Notes: a model not told the origin generated them from the letters alone. A stretch of DNA of 64,000 nt from Deltaproteobacteria bacterium (GCA_018644785.1 JABGPV010000002.1:6702-70701); one strand, 5' to 3'. Positions 1 to 8,841 are shown, counted from the first letter of the stretch. Made by a program: numbers and translations.

Positions 1-148
1 CGGTCTTGTTGATCGCTTCGTTGTAATCTGCTCGTCCCATGCTGATAGATTTGGGTCCCACCATGGCGCATCCGGATAAGAGACACAAAACCGGGAAGAG
101 GCTTGCAAACATTCGCAGACCCCGAATCCTGTGTCCATAGAGGCGCAT
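1..148 (-). CDS. Lipoprotein, 5' part only (runs off the window start)
   Basis: The minus strand opens with ATG at 148 behind an AAGGAG box and encodes at least 49 residues before the window ends. A short charged N-terminus, a hydrophobic stretch and the lipobox LLSGC indicate an exported lipoprotein. The mature part begins AMVGPKSISMGRADYNEAIN, which resembles a class of hypothetical lipoproteins, but the family is not certain. It lies 20 bp downstream of the FadL-type porin gene and is probably co-transcribed with it. Confidence 0.55.
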   Translation of the reverse strand, partial: MRLYGHRIRGLRMFASLFPVLCLLSGCAMVGPKSISMGRADYNEAINKT

Positions 149-168
149 TCTTATTGCAATCTCCTTCG

Positions 169-1506
169 TTAAAATGTCCAATTAAAGTATACGCCTAAAA
201 AAAGTGTTCCGATGTTCTCATAAGACCCCACCAGATCTCCTCGCTGACCCACCGCCACGGGGAGCGTGCTTTGCAGGTTGGTGTCAAGTGTCCCGCCGTA
301 CAGATACTCGGCCGCAACACCCCACTTGAAACTCTTGCTCACCTGATTTTCGGCGCCCGCGCCGAACCGCCAGGCCGAATTGGCCGGCAACATGGGTGAG
401 ACGCTGGATCCGTCCTGGAAATCCGTGTCATAGGCAATGCCGAAGTTGAGCAGCCACGGCGCACTGATGCGGTATTGGGCGCCCGTAGCGAAATGCCAGG
501 TATCTTTGAAATCGAGTTCCTGGGTCAGGCTGGTGGGATTGAGTGTATCTTCGATGCCAAACATCATCTGCCCGAATTTAGACCACTGTTGCCACCCCAC
601 GCTGCCGAGCACGGCCCATCGATCGCTTACCTGGGAGAAAATGCTCCCCATCAACTGCTGTGGCACATTGATGCCCACGTTGATGGTCGAGTTCGTCATC
701 CCTCGCCGGTCGAGAAGTTTTTGAATGCCCGGCGCCAGGTTTGAGAACTCCGCTTGTGCACTGAAGTTTAGATTTACCTGGGAATTCCAGGTGAATCCAA
801 AACGTGTCCCTTCCGTGAATTCGTAAAGCAGCCCCAGGTTGACCCCCCAACCCCAGGCGTTGTCATCCATCTTGAGTTGTCCATCGCCATAGTGGGGATT
901 CACATTATTAATGGCCACCTTGTTTTTGTAAATCCCGTTCATTGCCGTGACGCTCCCCCCCAGAGACAGTTTCGAGGTCACTTTGTAGGCAATGGCCGGT
1001 ACAAAGGAAAGCCCCACCAACGTTCCCTCCTGTACGTAATAACGGCCCACCCAGTTATCATTGTATTTCATGGGGGCGCCGAAATTTCCGGTCATGGCAA
1101 AACCGAGCTTCAAATCCGGTGAGACGCTGTAACTGAAAAACCCGCCACCACCGAAGAACAATCCATCGGACCCGAATACCTTGCCCCCGTCATCACTGCC
1201 CAGCCCGGGGGATGTGCCGGCGCCGGGGGAAAACTTCAGGTTGCTGAAATCAAGCTGGCCTGCCGCCAGAATCTGAGCACCATCCAACCGGGTCATACCT
1301 GCCGGGTTGGTAAAAACGGTGGCGGCATCCTGGGCCCTCACATTATAGCCCGCCGAGGCCAAACCCACGTCGGCCGTTCCGATCTCGTAAGCAATCAGTC
1401 CCCCGGCCATGGCCGGTATGGCACTGATAAGAAACAACCCGAATATCAGTGATGACAAAACGAAAATGAATTTTCTATCGCAAATTGCCTCTTTCCGTGT
1501 AAACAT
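169..1506 (-). CDS. FadL/OmpP1-type outer membrane transport protein
   Basis: A 445-residue outer-membrane beta-barrel of the FadL/TodX family, which admits hydrophobic substrates such as fatty acids and aromatic hydrocarbons. The sequence has a signal peptide (hydrophobic core FIFVLSSLIFGLFLIS, then AMA), the N-terminal signature with DAATVFTNPAGMTRL, and a C-terminus ending in aromatic residues (VYFNWTF) as barrel proteins do. I chose ATG 1506 over the upstream GTG at 1515 because a GGTGG box lies 6 bp before it. The next gene downstream is a lipoprotein; the arylsulfatase gene lies upstream on the same strand. The substrate is not known; import of a hydrophobic aromatic would suit the rest of the window. 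Confidence 0.85.
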   Translation of the reverse strand: MFTRKEAICDRKFIFVLSSLIFGLFLISAIPAMAGGLIAYEIGTADVGLASAGYNVRAQDAATVFTNPAGMTRLDGAQILAAGQLDFSNLKFSPGAGTSPGLGSDDGGKVFGSDGLFFGGGGFFSYSVSPDLKLGFAMTGNFGAPMKYNDNWVGRYYVQEGTLVGLSFVPAIAYKVTSKLSLGGSVTAMNGIYKNKVAINNVNPHYGDGQLKMDDNAWGWGVNLGLLYEFTEGTRFGFTWNSQVNLNFSAQAEFSNLAPGIQKLLDRRGMTNSTINVGINVPQQLMGSIFSQVSDRWAVLGSVGWQQWSKFGQMMFGIEDTLNPTSLTQELDFKDTWHFATGAQYRISAPWLLNFGIAYDTDFQDGSSVSPMLPANSAWRFGAGAENQVSKSFKWGVAAEYLYGGTLDTNLQSTLPVAVGQRGDLVGSYENIGTLFLGVYFNWTF

Positions 1507-1598
1507 AAATTCCACCTAATTGGCATCTAACAATGAAAACGGATCCCGCTTGTCCGAAACGCGAGGACTGCAACCACGCGTCGCCCATTACGCGAGCA

Positions 1599-4118
1599 TT
1601 ACTCGCTCGCCTTGTTGTTGTGCATGGCCGCCTCGAGCTTCCTGATGTCTTCCGGCGTGAGCTTCGGCCGGTCGATGGTAAGGGTCAGCTTATCGAGCTC
1701 ACCGGTGAATTTGAAGGGCACCTGATAGTCCTTGTCGTCCACCGGTGTGCCGGTATCGGCGCCCACGTCGAAGTTCTCGTCCCATTGTAGGGTTAGCGGA
1801 ATGGTCTTTTCCATCTTCCGCGTCGCGACAACCTTGCCGTCGACCTTGAGTACGCCCGTGCCGCTGCGCCCCAGACCACTGGGGGTGCCGAACGCAAGCG
1901 TGGCAACGCCCAAGCCGTCATACTTGAAATCGAATTCGAGCGTGTGCTTCCCCGGCGAAAGAACCTCCGCGCCTTCCCACTTGATCCGTTTGAGATCGAA
2001 GAGGTTCCACGTGAACACCGGCTTACCTTTCAGCAAGTAGAACCCGTAGCCGGCGAAACGTCCACCCTGGGTAACGATCATTCCCTCGGCACCACCCTGC
2101 GGAATCTCGATTTCCGCTTTGAAATTGTAGGACGTCGCGATGACGCTTGGCGCGTCACCGTTGGGTGTGCCCGTCATTTCGCCGGAGTAGGTGAACACGG
2201 TACGGCCGGCCGAGAGGCTGGGGCGGGGCTGGACTATGCGGGTGAAAGTGGTTGCATCCAGCGGCAGGACCTGGTTCCTCTCTGCTTCCTTCCAGAATAG
2301 CGCGTCCATCTCCTTCAGTTTCTCCGGGTACTTTGCCGCCACATCTTCGTACTGCGTCCAATCCTTGCTCATGTCGTACAACTCCCAGGGCCAGCTTGCT
2401 GGGTCCGGGTGCCCCTTACCGCTGTTGTCCCACGGTATGCGCATGACCTTGGTGCTGGCGATCCAACCGTCGTGGTAGATCGCGTGGTCTCCGATCATCT
2501 CGAAGTACTGGGTTTTGTGCGTCGAGGGAGCGTCTGCGTTCTTCTTATGGAAGGTGTACGCCATGCTCACGCCCTCGATCTGTTTCTGCGGAATGCCGTC
2601 CACCACCTCGGGCTGCTTGAGTTGGGCCCCTTCGAGGATCGTCGGTACAATGTCGATGACGTGGTGGAACTGATTGCGGATACCGCCCTTGTCCTTGATC
2701 ACCTTGGGCCAGGAGATCGCCATGCCCTGCTTGGTGCCGCCGAAGTGCGACGCCACCATTTTGGTCCAAGAGAACGGTGTGCCGAAGGCCCAGGTCCACC
2801 CCACCGACATGTGCGGATAAGTCTGATCCGTACCCCAGGCATCATAAAATTTCAATTGGGCCTCCACCGGCAGATGGACGCCCTGGACCGCCGCAATCTC
2901 GTTCGGCGTGCCGTTCGGACCACCTTCTGCGCTGGTGCCGTTGTCGCCGTTGATGTAAATGATCAGGGTGTTGTCGAGCTTGCCCATGTCCTCGACCGCC
3001 TGGATCACACGGCCGATCTCGTGGTCGGTATAAGCCACGTAAGCGGCGAAGACGTCAACTTGACGCAGGAACAGCTTCTTCTCGTTGTCGTTAAGCTGGT
3101 CCCATTCCTTGATCAGATCCTTGGGCCACGGGGTCAATTTCGCGTCCGCCGGGATCACACCAAGCTTCTTCTGGTTGGCGAAGATAGTCTCGCGCAGTTT
3201 GTTCCAGCCTTCGTCGAACAGCTTCATTTTGCTGATCTTTTCGATCCACTCCGGTGTCGGGTGATGGGGCGCATGGACACCGCCCGGCGCGTAGTAAACG
3301 AAGAACGGCTGCTCCGGCGCGAGCGCATTCATCCGTTTCATATACGCGATGGCTTCATCCGCCATCGCAGTGGTCAGGTTATAATCCGGGTTATCCAGAA
3401 ACGGATAGATATAGGTCGTATTGCGGGCCAGGTTGGCGGGCTGCCACTGATTGGTATCCCCGCCCATGAACCCGTAGAAATAGTCGAAACCCATGCCGGT
3501 CGGCCACTGGTCGAAGGGCCCGACCTGGCTGGTTTGGAAGGCCGGCGTGTTATGGTTTTTGCCGAACCAGGACGTCAGGTAGCCGTTGTCCTTCATGACC
3601 TTGCCGATGGTCGCTTTGTCCCGGGTCATGATGCTGTTGTATCCGGGGAAGCCGGTTGCCGTTTCGGACACGGTGCCGAAGCCCATCTGGTGGTGGTTGC
3701 GCCCGGTGATGAGCGCCGCCCGCGTTGGAGAGCACACCGCTGTTGAGTGAAAGTTCGTGTAGCGCAGGCCGACGTCGGCGATTCGGTCCAGCGCCGGGGT
3801 CGGGATCACGCCGCCGAAGGTGCTGGGGACACCGTACCCCGAGTCGTCGGTCATGATCAGCAGCACGTTGGGCGCGCCCTTGGCTGGCACCACGCGGGGC
3901 GGCCAGTAGGGCTTGGATTCCAGGGCGTTTCGTTCGATCTTGCCGCCGAATTTCTCATCCGGCATGGGTGGCAGTTGTTTGCCGTCAATGGTGGTGGTGG
4001 CGCTGGGCGATCCCGGTACGCCGGTGGTTTGCTGCGCCGTCACGGGCAAGGCCGTAAATGCGGCGGTCAGCAGAATAAACATGATCGCAACCGCCAGAAA
4101 TCCGTTTTTTTGTTTCAT
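1599..4118 (-). CDS. Secreted arylsulfatase (formylglycine sulfatase family)
   Basis: An 839-residue type I sulfatase that hydrolyses sulfate esters. It has a signal peptide (MKQKNGFLAVAIMFILLTAA, ending near ALPVTAQQ), so it acts in the periplasm or outside. The metal site starts at NVLLIMTDDSGYG (residues 84-96), and the modification motif CSPTR begins at Cys129, the residue converted to formylglycine; GDNGTSAEGG and the HVIDIVPTILE region are also typical. The C-terminal ~200 residues are a beta-rich extension found in the longer members. No maturase (anaerobic anSME type) is in the window. The start follows a GAAAGGAG box. Function as a sulfatase is secure; the substrate is unknown. Confidence 0.88.
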   Translation of the reverse strand: MKQKNGFLAVAIMFILLTAAFTALPVTAQQTTGVPGSPSATTTIDGKQLPPMPDEKFGGKIERNALESKPYWPPRVVPAKGAPNVLLIMTDDSGYGVPSTFGGVIPTPALDRIADVGLRYTNFHSTAVCSPTRAALITGRNHHQMGFGTVSETATGFPGYNSIMTRDKATIGKVMKDNGYLTSWFGKNHNTPAFQTSQVGPFDQWPTGMGFDYFYGFMGGDTNQWQPANLARNTTYIYPFLDNPDYNLTTAMADEAIAYMKRMNALAPEQPFFVYYAPGGVHAPHHPTPEWIEKISKMKLFDEGWNKLRETIFANQKKLGVIPADAKLTPWPKDLIKEWDQLNDNEKKLFLRQVDVFAAYVAYTDHEIGRVIQAVEDMGKLDNTLIIYINGDNGTSAEGGPNGTPNEIAAVQGVHLPVEAQLKFYDAWGTDQTYPHMSVGWTWAFGTPFSWTKMVASHFGGTKQGMAISWPKVIKDKGGIRNQFHHVIDIVPTILEGAQLKQPEVVDGIPQKQIEGVSMAYTFHKKNADAPSTHKTQYFEMIGDHAIYHDGWIASTKVMRIPWDNSGKGHPDPASWPWELYDMSKDWTQYEDVAAKYPEKLKEMDALFWKEAERNQVLPLDATTFTRIVQPRPSLSAGRTVFTYSGEMTGTPNGDAPSVIATSYNFKAEIEIPQGGAEGMIVTQGGRFAGYGFYLLKGKPVFTWNLFDLKRIKWEGAEVLSPGKHTLEFDFKYDGLGVATLAFGTPSGLGRSGTGVLKVDGKVVATRKMEKTIPLTLQWDENFDVGADTGTPVDDKDYQVPFKFTGELDKLTLTIDRPKLTPEDIRKLEAAMHNNKASE

Positions 4119-4200
4119 ACCCTAACTCCTTTCCTCGGTTCTATAGTTCTTTGTCGTGCCTCAAACAGCTATTTTATAGCTTTTACTATGCTTTCATCAT

Positions 4201-4578
4201 TCAAACCTGTTTCTCTGAACATCGCCGAATGGCATCAAAAAGCTTCTGTTCAAGAAAAGGTTTCTTCAGATAGGCAACCGCGCCCGTTTTCTTCGCCATT
4301 TCCTGCCACTGCGGATTGTCATGGGCCGTCATGAAAAGGACCGGATACGTTGCTCCCTGTGATGAGAGCTTTTCATGAAGCTCAAAACCGGTCATTCCCG
4401 GAAGGCGAATATCCAGGACCAAACAGCATTCCTCCTGGCCAAAGGTGAATTCGAGGAAGTTTTCCGCAGACTCGAAAGTCAGGGCATGATAGCCGACCGA
4501 TCTCAGGAGCCGTTTGAGGGCCCTCCGAATGGACTCGTCATCATCTACCACATAGACTGTGAATGATTTTTTTTGCAC
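4201..4578 (-). CDS. Single-domain response regulator
   Basis: A 125-residue receiver domain with acidic pocket VDDDE (residues 11-15), phosphoacceptor Asp56 in LVLDIRLPGM, the switch threonine in MTAHD and the lysine in LKKPF. There is no output domain, so it acts by protein contact or as a phosphate sink. It starts at GTG 4578 after a GAGGG stretch. It lies downstream of the kinase/FixJ pair on the same strand and its N-terminal half closely resembles that regulator (both read VYVVDDD, IRRALKRLLRS versus VRKALERLLRS), suggesting duplication. Confidence 0.85.
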   Translation of the reverse strand: MQKKSFTVYVVDDDESIRRALKRLLRSVGYHALTFESAENFLEFTFGQEECCLVLDIRLPGMTGFELHEKLSSQGATYPVLFMTAHDNPQWQEMAKKTGAVAYLKKPFLEQKLFDAIRRCSEKQV

Positions 4579-4684
4579 CCCACCCTCGCATCTGCAGACA
4601 AAAGTCTCTGGGCAATGAACTCAAAAACTTCCCGGAGAAATAATTCTGTCAGAAAAGATGATGTGTGAAGTTTAAATAGAGTTA

Positions 4685-4716
4685 AAAAGAAAAGATATTG
4701 GACTTTGGTACAATAG
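4685..4716. repeat. 32-bp inverted repeat, left copy
   Basis: This 32-bp stretch, containing TTGGACTTTGGTACAATAG, occurs again as a perfect reverse complement at 7207-7238. It lies between the FixJ-like gene and the upstream end of the single-domain regulator gene. The flanks of the two copies do not match beyond the 32 bp. It could be a regulator binding site or the end of a mobile cassette. Confidence 0.8.
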
Positions 4717-4722
4717 CGAGGG

Positions 4723-5349
4723 TTAGATGGTCGAAGAACGGATCTGAAGCTTTTCGGCAAACCGGACGAGGTCTGCAAAGGATTCGGCCTTCATCTTCTG
4801 CATCACCTGGGCCCGGTGGACCTTGATGGTTTTTTCGGTTATTCCGAATTTGTAGGCAATCTGCTTGTTCAACATACCGCTCACCACAAGCTTGAAAACC
4901 TCCCGTTCCCGCGGGGTCATGGTATTAAATCTGCCCAGGAGGATTTTCATTCGCTTTTTCTGTTTCATCAAGATCCGGTGTTTTTTGATCCCCCGGGAAA
5001 CCGCCTCCAGGAGTTCATGCTCTTTGAAAGGTTTTTCCAGAAAATCCATGGCACCGGCTTTGAAAGCCTTGACGCTCTCAGGGACCGTACCGTAAGCCGT
5101 AATGAAAATGATGGGAATGAAAATCTCCTTTTCGGACAGGCGTTCCTGAAGGGCCAGGCCGTTCAATTTGGGCATCTTGATATCCAGGACAAGGCAGCCC
5201 GGCACGTGGGAAGGGCCGTCATCCAGGAATTCCAGCGCTGAAGCAAAGGTCTTCGTTTCATAGCCATCGGATCGCAACAACCGTTCCAGCGCCTTTCGAA
5301 CGGAAGGGTCGTCATCTACCACATAGACAATGGGGTTTTCATCCGTCAT
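4723..5349 (-). CDS. FixJ-family response regulator with LuxR-type DNA-binding domain
   Basis: A 208-residue two-domain regulator. Receiver: VDDDP at residues 11-15, Asp56 in LVLDIKMP, and LEKPFKEHE. Output: a LuxR/GerE helix-turn-helix, with LTPREREVFKLVVSGMLNKQ-like sequence starting TMTPREREVFKLV and the recognition segment KQIAYKFGITEKTIKVHR. ATG 5349 overlaps the stop of the upstream kinase gene by 4 bp, so the two are translationally coupled and are almost certainly cognate partners. The regulated genes are not known; the neighbouring regulator and sulfatase/porin genes are candidates. Confidence 0.9.
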   Translation of the reverse strand: MTDENPIVYVVDDDPSVRKALERLLRSDGYETKTFASALEFLDDGPSHVPGCLVLDIKMPKLNGLALQERLSEKEIFIPIIFITAYGTVPESVKAFKAGAMDFLEKPFKEHELLEAVSRGIKKHRILMKQKKRMKILLGRFNTMTPREREVFKLVVSGMLNKQIAYKFGITEKTIKVHRAQVMQKMKAESFADLVRFAEKLQIRSSTI

Positions 5350-7022
5350 GCCGTATCTCCTTGACGTACCGGGAGGGTAAAGGCAAAGACGGCCCCCCCG
5401 TCCGGATGGTTTGAAGCACAAATGGTTCCCCCGTGTTCCCGGATGATTGTCTGGCTGATGGCGAGCCCCATGCCCATGCCGTGGGGTTTGGTGGTGTAAA
5501 AAGGCTCAAAAAGGACTTCTGAGTTCTGTTCATCAATACCGGTCCCAAGGTCGGCCACTGACACTTTTATGGCCGATTCCTGTTGTATCTCGGTTTTGAT
5601 CACCAGTCGGCGACGGACAGCGGGTGTTTGCTTCATGGCAACCGCACCATTTAGAATCAGGTTGATGATCACCTGCTGCAGTTGGACGCGATCCCCAAAG
5701 AGCGGGGGCAATCCCGAGGAAAATTCCGTGACAATAACCAGTTCCTGTAGAAGGGAGTCGGCCCTCAAAAGAGACAATACGTCCCCAATCAGTTCGTTTA
5801 TGTCCAGGACGGTAACAGGGATCGGTTCTTTTTTCAGCAAAGCACGAATTTTCAAAATGATGCTGCCGGCCCGCGCGTTATCCCGGGTGATGTCTGCAAG
5901 GATTTGACGCACCTCGTCTAAGTCCGGCTCACCGGCCCCCAAAAATCGCATGGCGGCCTCGGCGTTGCTCTGAATAGCCGTGAGAGGCTGGTTGATCTCA
6001 TGGGCCAGGGATGCGGTCAACTCCCCCATGATTCCCATTCGCGTCACATGGGCCAGATGTTCCCACTGCTTTCTGGCTTCCGCCTCTGCTTCCATGCGCT
6101 TGCTGATATCCTTGATCCTGTGAACGATGCGGGTGACCTTTCCCTTTTCGTCGAGGATCGGGTCCGATAATATCAGGTACCATGCGTGCCGTTTTGTATC
6201 GTAGATCTCCTCTTCCTGATGATTCCCTGATTGAAACGATCTCCTGGCGGGGCAATGGAGAGCCGCCTCTTTTTTTTCATGCATCAAATCATGACAATGC
6301 TGGCCCAGAATTTCCGATGATGACCGACCAAAAAAAGGGATTGCTGCGGCATTGTGCCGACGGATTTTCAAATCCCCATCCAGAATCATGATAATGTCCG
6401 GCGTGGAATCAAAGGTGGTCCGCCATTCATCAGCCGACTTTCGAACGGTCTCCGCCATTTCCTTCAATTCATAATCCGCTCGTTTTCGAACAATAGCATT
6501 GGCGAAAACCTGTGCGAGCAGTTCCAATTGTTTTACCAGCGGTTCCGGCCAAACACGCTCCTCTCGCATGGTGCCAAAGGTTAGTGCTCCGAAGAGCAGG
6601 TCATCTCCCCCGGCTGACAAGGGAAACGTCAATGAGGACTTAACCCCGTAGTGGCGCCAGACTTCCTGATCGCGAGCCGCCTCCTTGGGCGCCGCCTCCG
6701 TTGAAATGGCGACGATCCTGCCCGATTTCAATTGCTCTAAAACCCATGGAAAATTCGATTCAGCCTCCATTTGTTCCGTGAGGGGCGGCCCTCCCGAAGG
6801 CCGGTAAACGTGGGTTTGATAAAGGAAACGAGGGTCCTCAAGGGACAACTGCCAAAGCGCCGAAAAGTCGAGCCCCTGCAGTTCGCAGACGCGGCGCTGG
6901 GTGTCCAGAATGACCTCATCGATCCGTTCAGTGGGAAGGTTGATAAAGCTCGCTGAGATTTCGGAAACCAGCCTCTCAAACTTCAGCCGTCGCCTCAGTT
7001 GCTCCTCGGCCGAATTATTCAT
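5346..7022 (-). CDS. GAF-PAS sensor histidine kinase, FixL-like, soluble
   Basis: A 558-residue cytoplasmic kinase: an N-terminal GAF-like domain (about 10-185), a PAS domain (about 195-310), a HisKA dimerisation box with phospho-His341 in SLAHEINQPLTAI, and a HATPase domain (N box LQQVIINLILNGAVAM, G boxes around DLGTGID and GMGMGLAIS). There is no transmembrane segment, so the signal is intracellular. The GAF domain shares its opening (RLVSEISASFINLPTERID) with the sigma54 activator at 21189-22793 ([19 protein letters not shown]). It precedes and overlaps its probable partner, the FixJ-like regulator. Ligand unknown. Confidence 0.9.
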   Translation of the reverse strand: MNNSAEEQLRRRLKFERLVSEISASFINLPTERIDEVILDTQRRVCELQGLDFSALWQLSLEDPRFLYQTHVYRPSGGPPLTEQMEAESNFPWVLEQLKSGRIVAISTEAAPKEAARDQEVWRHYGVKSSLTFPLSAGGDDLLFGALTFGTMREERVWPEPLVKQLELLAQVFANAIVRKRADYELKEMAETVRKSADEWRTTFDSTPDIIMILDGDLKIRRHNAAAIPFFGRSSSEILGQHCHDLMHEKKEAALHCPARRSFQSGNHQEEEIYDTKRHAWYLILSDPILDEKGKVTRIVHRIKDISKRMEAEAEARKQWEHLAHVTRMGIMGELTASLAHEINQPLTAIQSNAEAAMRFLGAGEPDLDEVRQILADITRDNARAGSIILKIRALLKKEPIPVTVLDINELIGDVLSLLRADSLLQELVIVTEFSSGLPPLFGDRVQLQQVIINLILNGAVAMKQTPAVRRRLVIKTEIQQESAIKVSVADLGTGIDEQNSEVLFEPFYTTKPHGMGMGLAISQTIIREHGGTICASNHPDGGAVFAFTLPVRQGDTA

Positions 7023-7206
7023 GGAGTGCCTATTGTATTAAAGGTTTGATCCAAAAATTTCATGCGCTTTCAAACTGTTGGGTGAAAAAATCCGGTTTTG
7101 ACCTTGGACGGGAACAAAACACGGGTATTTTTAACCGACAGACCATGGAAAATCAAGGCCGAAAAACCCCCATGCCCCCCGTGTTCGCCAAACAGCTTCA
7201 TACTCC

Positions 7207-7238
7207 CTATTGTACCAAAGTCCAATATCTTTTCTTTT
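7207..7238. repeat. 32-bp inverted repeat, right copy
   Basis: Perfect reverse complement of 4685-4716. It lies about 185 bp upstream of the histidine kinase start and about 150 bp upstream of the divergent small repeat-protein gene. The remaining sequence of this 360-bp intergenic region (7023-7385) shows no other feature apart from a GAAAGGAG ribosome binding site before 7386. Confidence 0.8.
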
Positions 7239-7385
7239 CCGGTATCTGTATGGTTCACCAGGTCTCAAAGTGATGTGTCCGGATTTTCCCGCAATAAAGC
7301 AGGATTAACCCGGTGAAAAATAAACTTTTCGGTGAAACGTATGTCAAACAGAAAACCAGATTGAAAAAATGAAAGGAGAAAAGAG

Positions 7386-7676
7386 ATGAACACGCATGGT
7401 TTCAAACACCCGGTTATTGTGGCACTTTTTGTGTTGATTGTTGGGGTAATGCTCATGGTGCCGTCCGGCGAATTAAATGCCCGTGATCGCGGCATCAACC
7501 AGCCCGGTGCAGCCGGAAATAGAGGCGCTGACCCCGGCGTCAACCAGCCCGGTGCAGCTGGAAATAGAGGCGCTGACCCCGGCGTCAACCAACCCGGTGC
7601 GGCTGGGAACACCGGAAGGGATCCCGGCGTCAACCAACCCGGCGCAGCGGGAAACAGGAGAGGCCATCGCCGCTGA
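7386..7676 (+). CDS. Small exported protein with four 15-residue repeats
   Basis: A 96-residue protein with a signal peptide (MNTHGFKHPVIVALFVLIVG, then MLMVPSGELNA) followed by four near-identical units of the form GVNQPGAAGNRGADP and a basic end (RRGHRR). The start follows GAAAGGAGAAAAGAG. The mature part is low complexity, Gly/Asn/Pro rich and probably disordered. I do not recognise a family, and no function can be given. The reading frame is supported by the signal peptide and by conservation of the protein-level repeat despite silent base differences between units. Confidence 0.65.
   Translation: MNTHGFKHPVIVALFVLIVGVMLMVPSGELNARDRGINQPGAAGNRGADPGVNQPGAAGNRGADPGVNQPGAAGNTGRDPGVNQPGAAGNRRGHRR
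7491..7655 (+). repeat. 45-bp tandem repeat, about 3.7 copies
   Basis: Units begin at 7491, 7536, 7581 and 7626 and encode the 15-residue repeat of the small exported protein. Differences between units are mostly at third codon positions or limited to one segment (the third unit has NTGRDP instead of NRGADP). Confidence 0.9.
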
Positions 7677-7880
7677 TGGGTCTTGGGGTTTGTTCCCGTC
7701 CGTTGGCAGCATTCAAAGTCACGACAAAAATCTTGATATGCGGTTTTAGTGATGAGTGATGCTGCGGTTCATTTAAGCCCGACCGGTGATGACATCCTGT
7801 CGGTCCATCTAAAGGGTACATGGCAAATGGAGATGGCACCCCACATATTCTTACTTCACCAACTCGATATCACCAGGTCG

Positions 7881-8687
7881 TCAGGTCTTGTCGTACCACG
7901 CCTCGGTGGGGCTGTAGAGACGCAAGACGGAAAACCACCCCTTGCCGGGAATAGTCTGGATCCAGTTCGCCGCCTTGGAAAGGGGATAGATTTTCAGGCC
8001 TTCCTTCCACATTTTGCTGGCCGCGTCCGGCTTGCCGTCAACGAGGAACCCGCGCAGGGCGACCCAGTTCACCCAGCTGGTTGATTTTGCGGTGAAGTAG
8101 CCGTCCGGAATCTCACCCTCGTAATCGGGTGGAAGGATCAGGTATTTACCCCCTTTGCCCTTGTCTGGTCCGGGAGGGCTCATGTCGATCACAAAGCGGA
8201 AGAAGGCGTCATTAACCGTTCCCGGGCCTGCCCCCGCCGGGATCTCAACCACTGTCGGGCCATCTTTCTTGAGATCGAGAAAAGGGACACAGTAAACCGT
8301 GCTGGTGTTGCCGGTGAGAAACAGGGGATTGCTGTCCATCAGCTGATCAAAGATCACGACCTGGTTCGACTTTTTGGCGCCGAGAGCCGCCAGACCGACC
8401 CGCATTGCCTCCAGCGAGGTCGCGGGCACTCCATTCAGAAAGGTCTCCACGCCGCGAAGAAAGTCGAGGTTGTCGTAGAGCAGCGCAGCGGTCTTCTTGG
8501 TGGGAATCCCGTCGAAGAATTCAAGAGTGCCGATCCTCGTCTCGACCGTGTCAGGGGTCAGGATCGACTCCGGGATCTTGGTGTTGTAGCCCGGTGTTGC
8601 TTCTTCCGCGGGTACTTGATCAACCATCACAACAGAGAAAACCAGAAGGGTCATAACGGCTAGAATTTGGAATAATTTGGTGTTCAT
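7881..8687 (-). CDS. DUF1254-family exported protein with a late nonsense codon
   Basis: A 268-residue protein with signal peptide (MNTKLFQILAVMTLLVFSVV, ending near PAEEA) and the DUF1254/DUF1214 type sequence (STVYCVPFLDLKKDGPTVVE; C-terminal GWFSVLRLYSPTEAWYDKT). The stop is TGA at 7881-7883. If that codon were TGG the frame would continue for 11 more codons (RPGDIELVK, then TAA at 7851-7853), giving the DKTWRPG ending usual for this family. So a TGG-to-TGA change has removed about a dozen residues, or it is a sequencing error. The start follows AAGGAGG. The biochemical role of the family is not established. Confidence 0.75.
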   Translation of the reverse strand: MNTKLFQILAVMTLLVFSVVMVDQVPAEEATPGYNTKIPESILTPDTVETRIGTLEFFDGIPTKKTAALLYDNLDFLRGVETFLNGVPATSLEAMRVGLAALGAKKSNQVVIFDQLMDSNPLFLTGNTSTVYCVPFLDLKKDGPTVVEIPAGAGPGTVNDAFFRFVIDMSPPGPDKGKGGKYLILPPDYEGEIPDGYFTAKSTSWVNWVALRGFLVDGKPDAASKMWKEGLKIYPLSKAANWIQTIPGKGWFSVLRLYSPTEAWYDKT

Positions 8688-8778
8688 AAGATTACCTCCT
8701 TAGATAGTTTTCATGTCTGTCAACGCGATATGTTCGCCCTCAAAGAGAAATAAACTTCCTGATGACACAATTCGCATA

Positions 8779-8813
8779 TTGACGATTCGAAAATAATGGC
8801 ATATTATATGCCA
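8779..8813 (+). promoter_or_regulatory. Sigma70-type promoter with palindromic operator for the toxin-antitoxin genes
   Basis: TTGACG at 8779-8784 and TATTAT at 8802-8807 are spaced 17 bp. The -10 box sits inside a perfect 17-bp palindrome (TGGCATAT-T-ATATGCCA) at 8797-8813, 28 bp before the antitoxin start. This is the layout expected for autoregulation by a RelB-type antitoxin. Confidence 0.75.
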
Positions 8814-8841
8814 TACACCAAACGCCGACGGAGGTTGCAAA

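Noticed and set aside
2409..3746. 445-codon open frame on the plus strand
   Set aside because: It lies entirely antisense to the arylsulfatase, whose signal peptide and formylglycine motif prove the other strand; the translation has no domain.
7491..7655. CRISPR-like array
   Set aside because: The 45-bp units are contiguous, without spacers, and encode a protein repeat.
7881..7883. TGA in the DUF1254 gene as a second selenocysteine codon
   Set aside because: The family residue at this place is Trp, near the C-terminus, with no Cys-type redox context.
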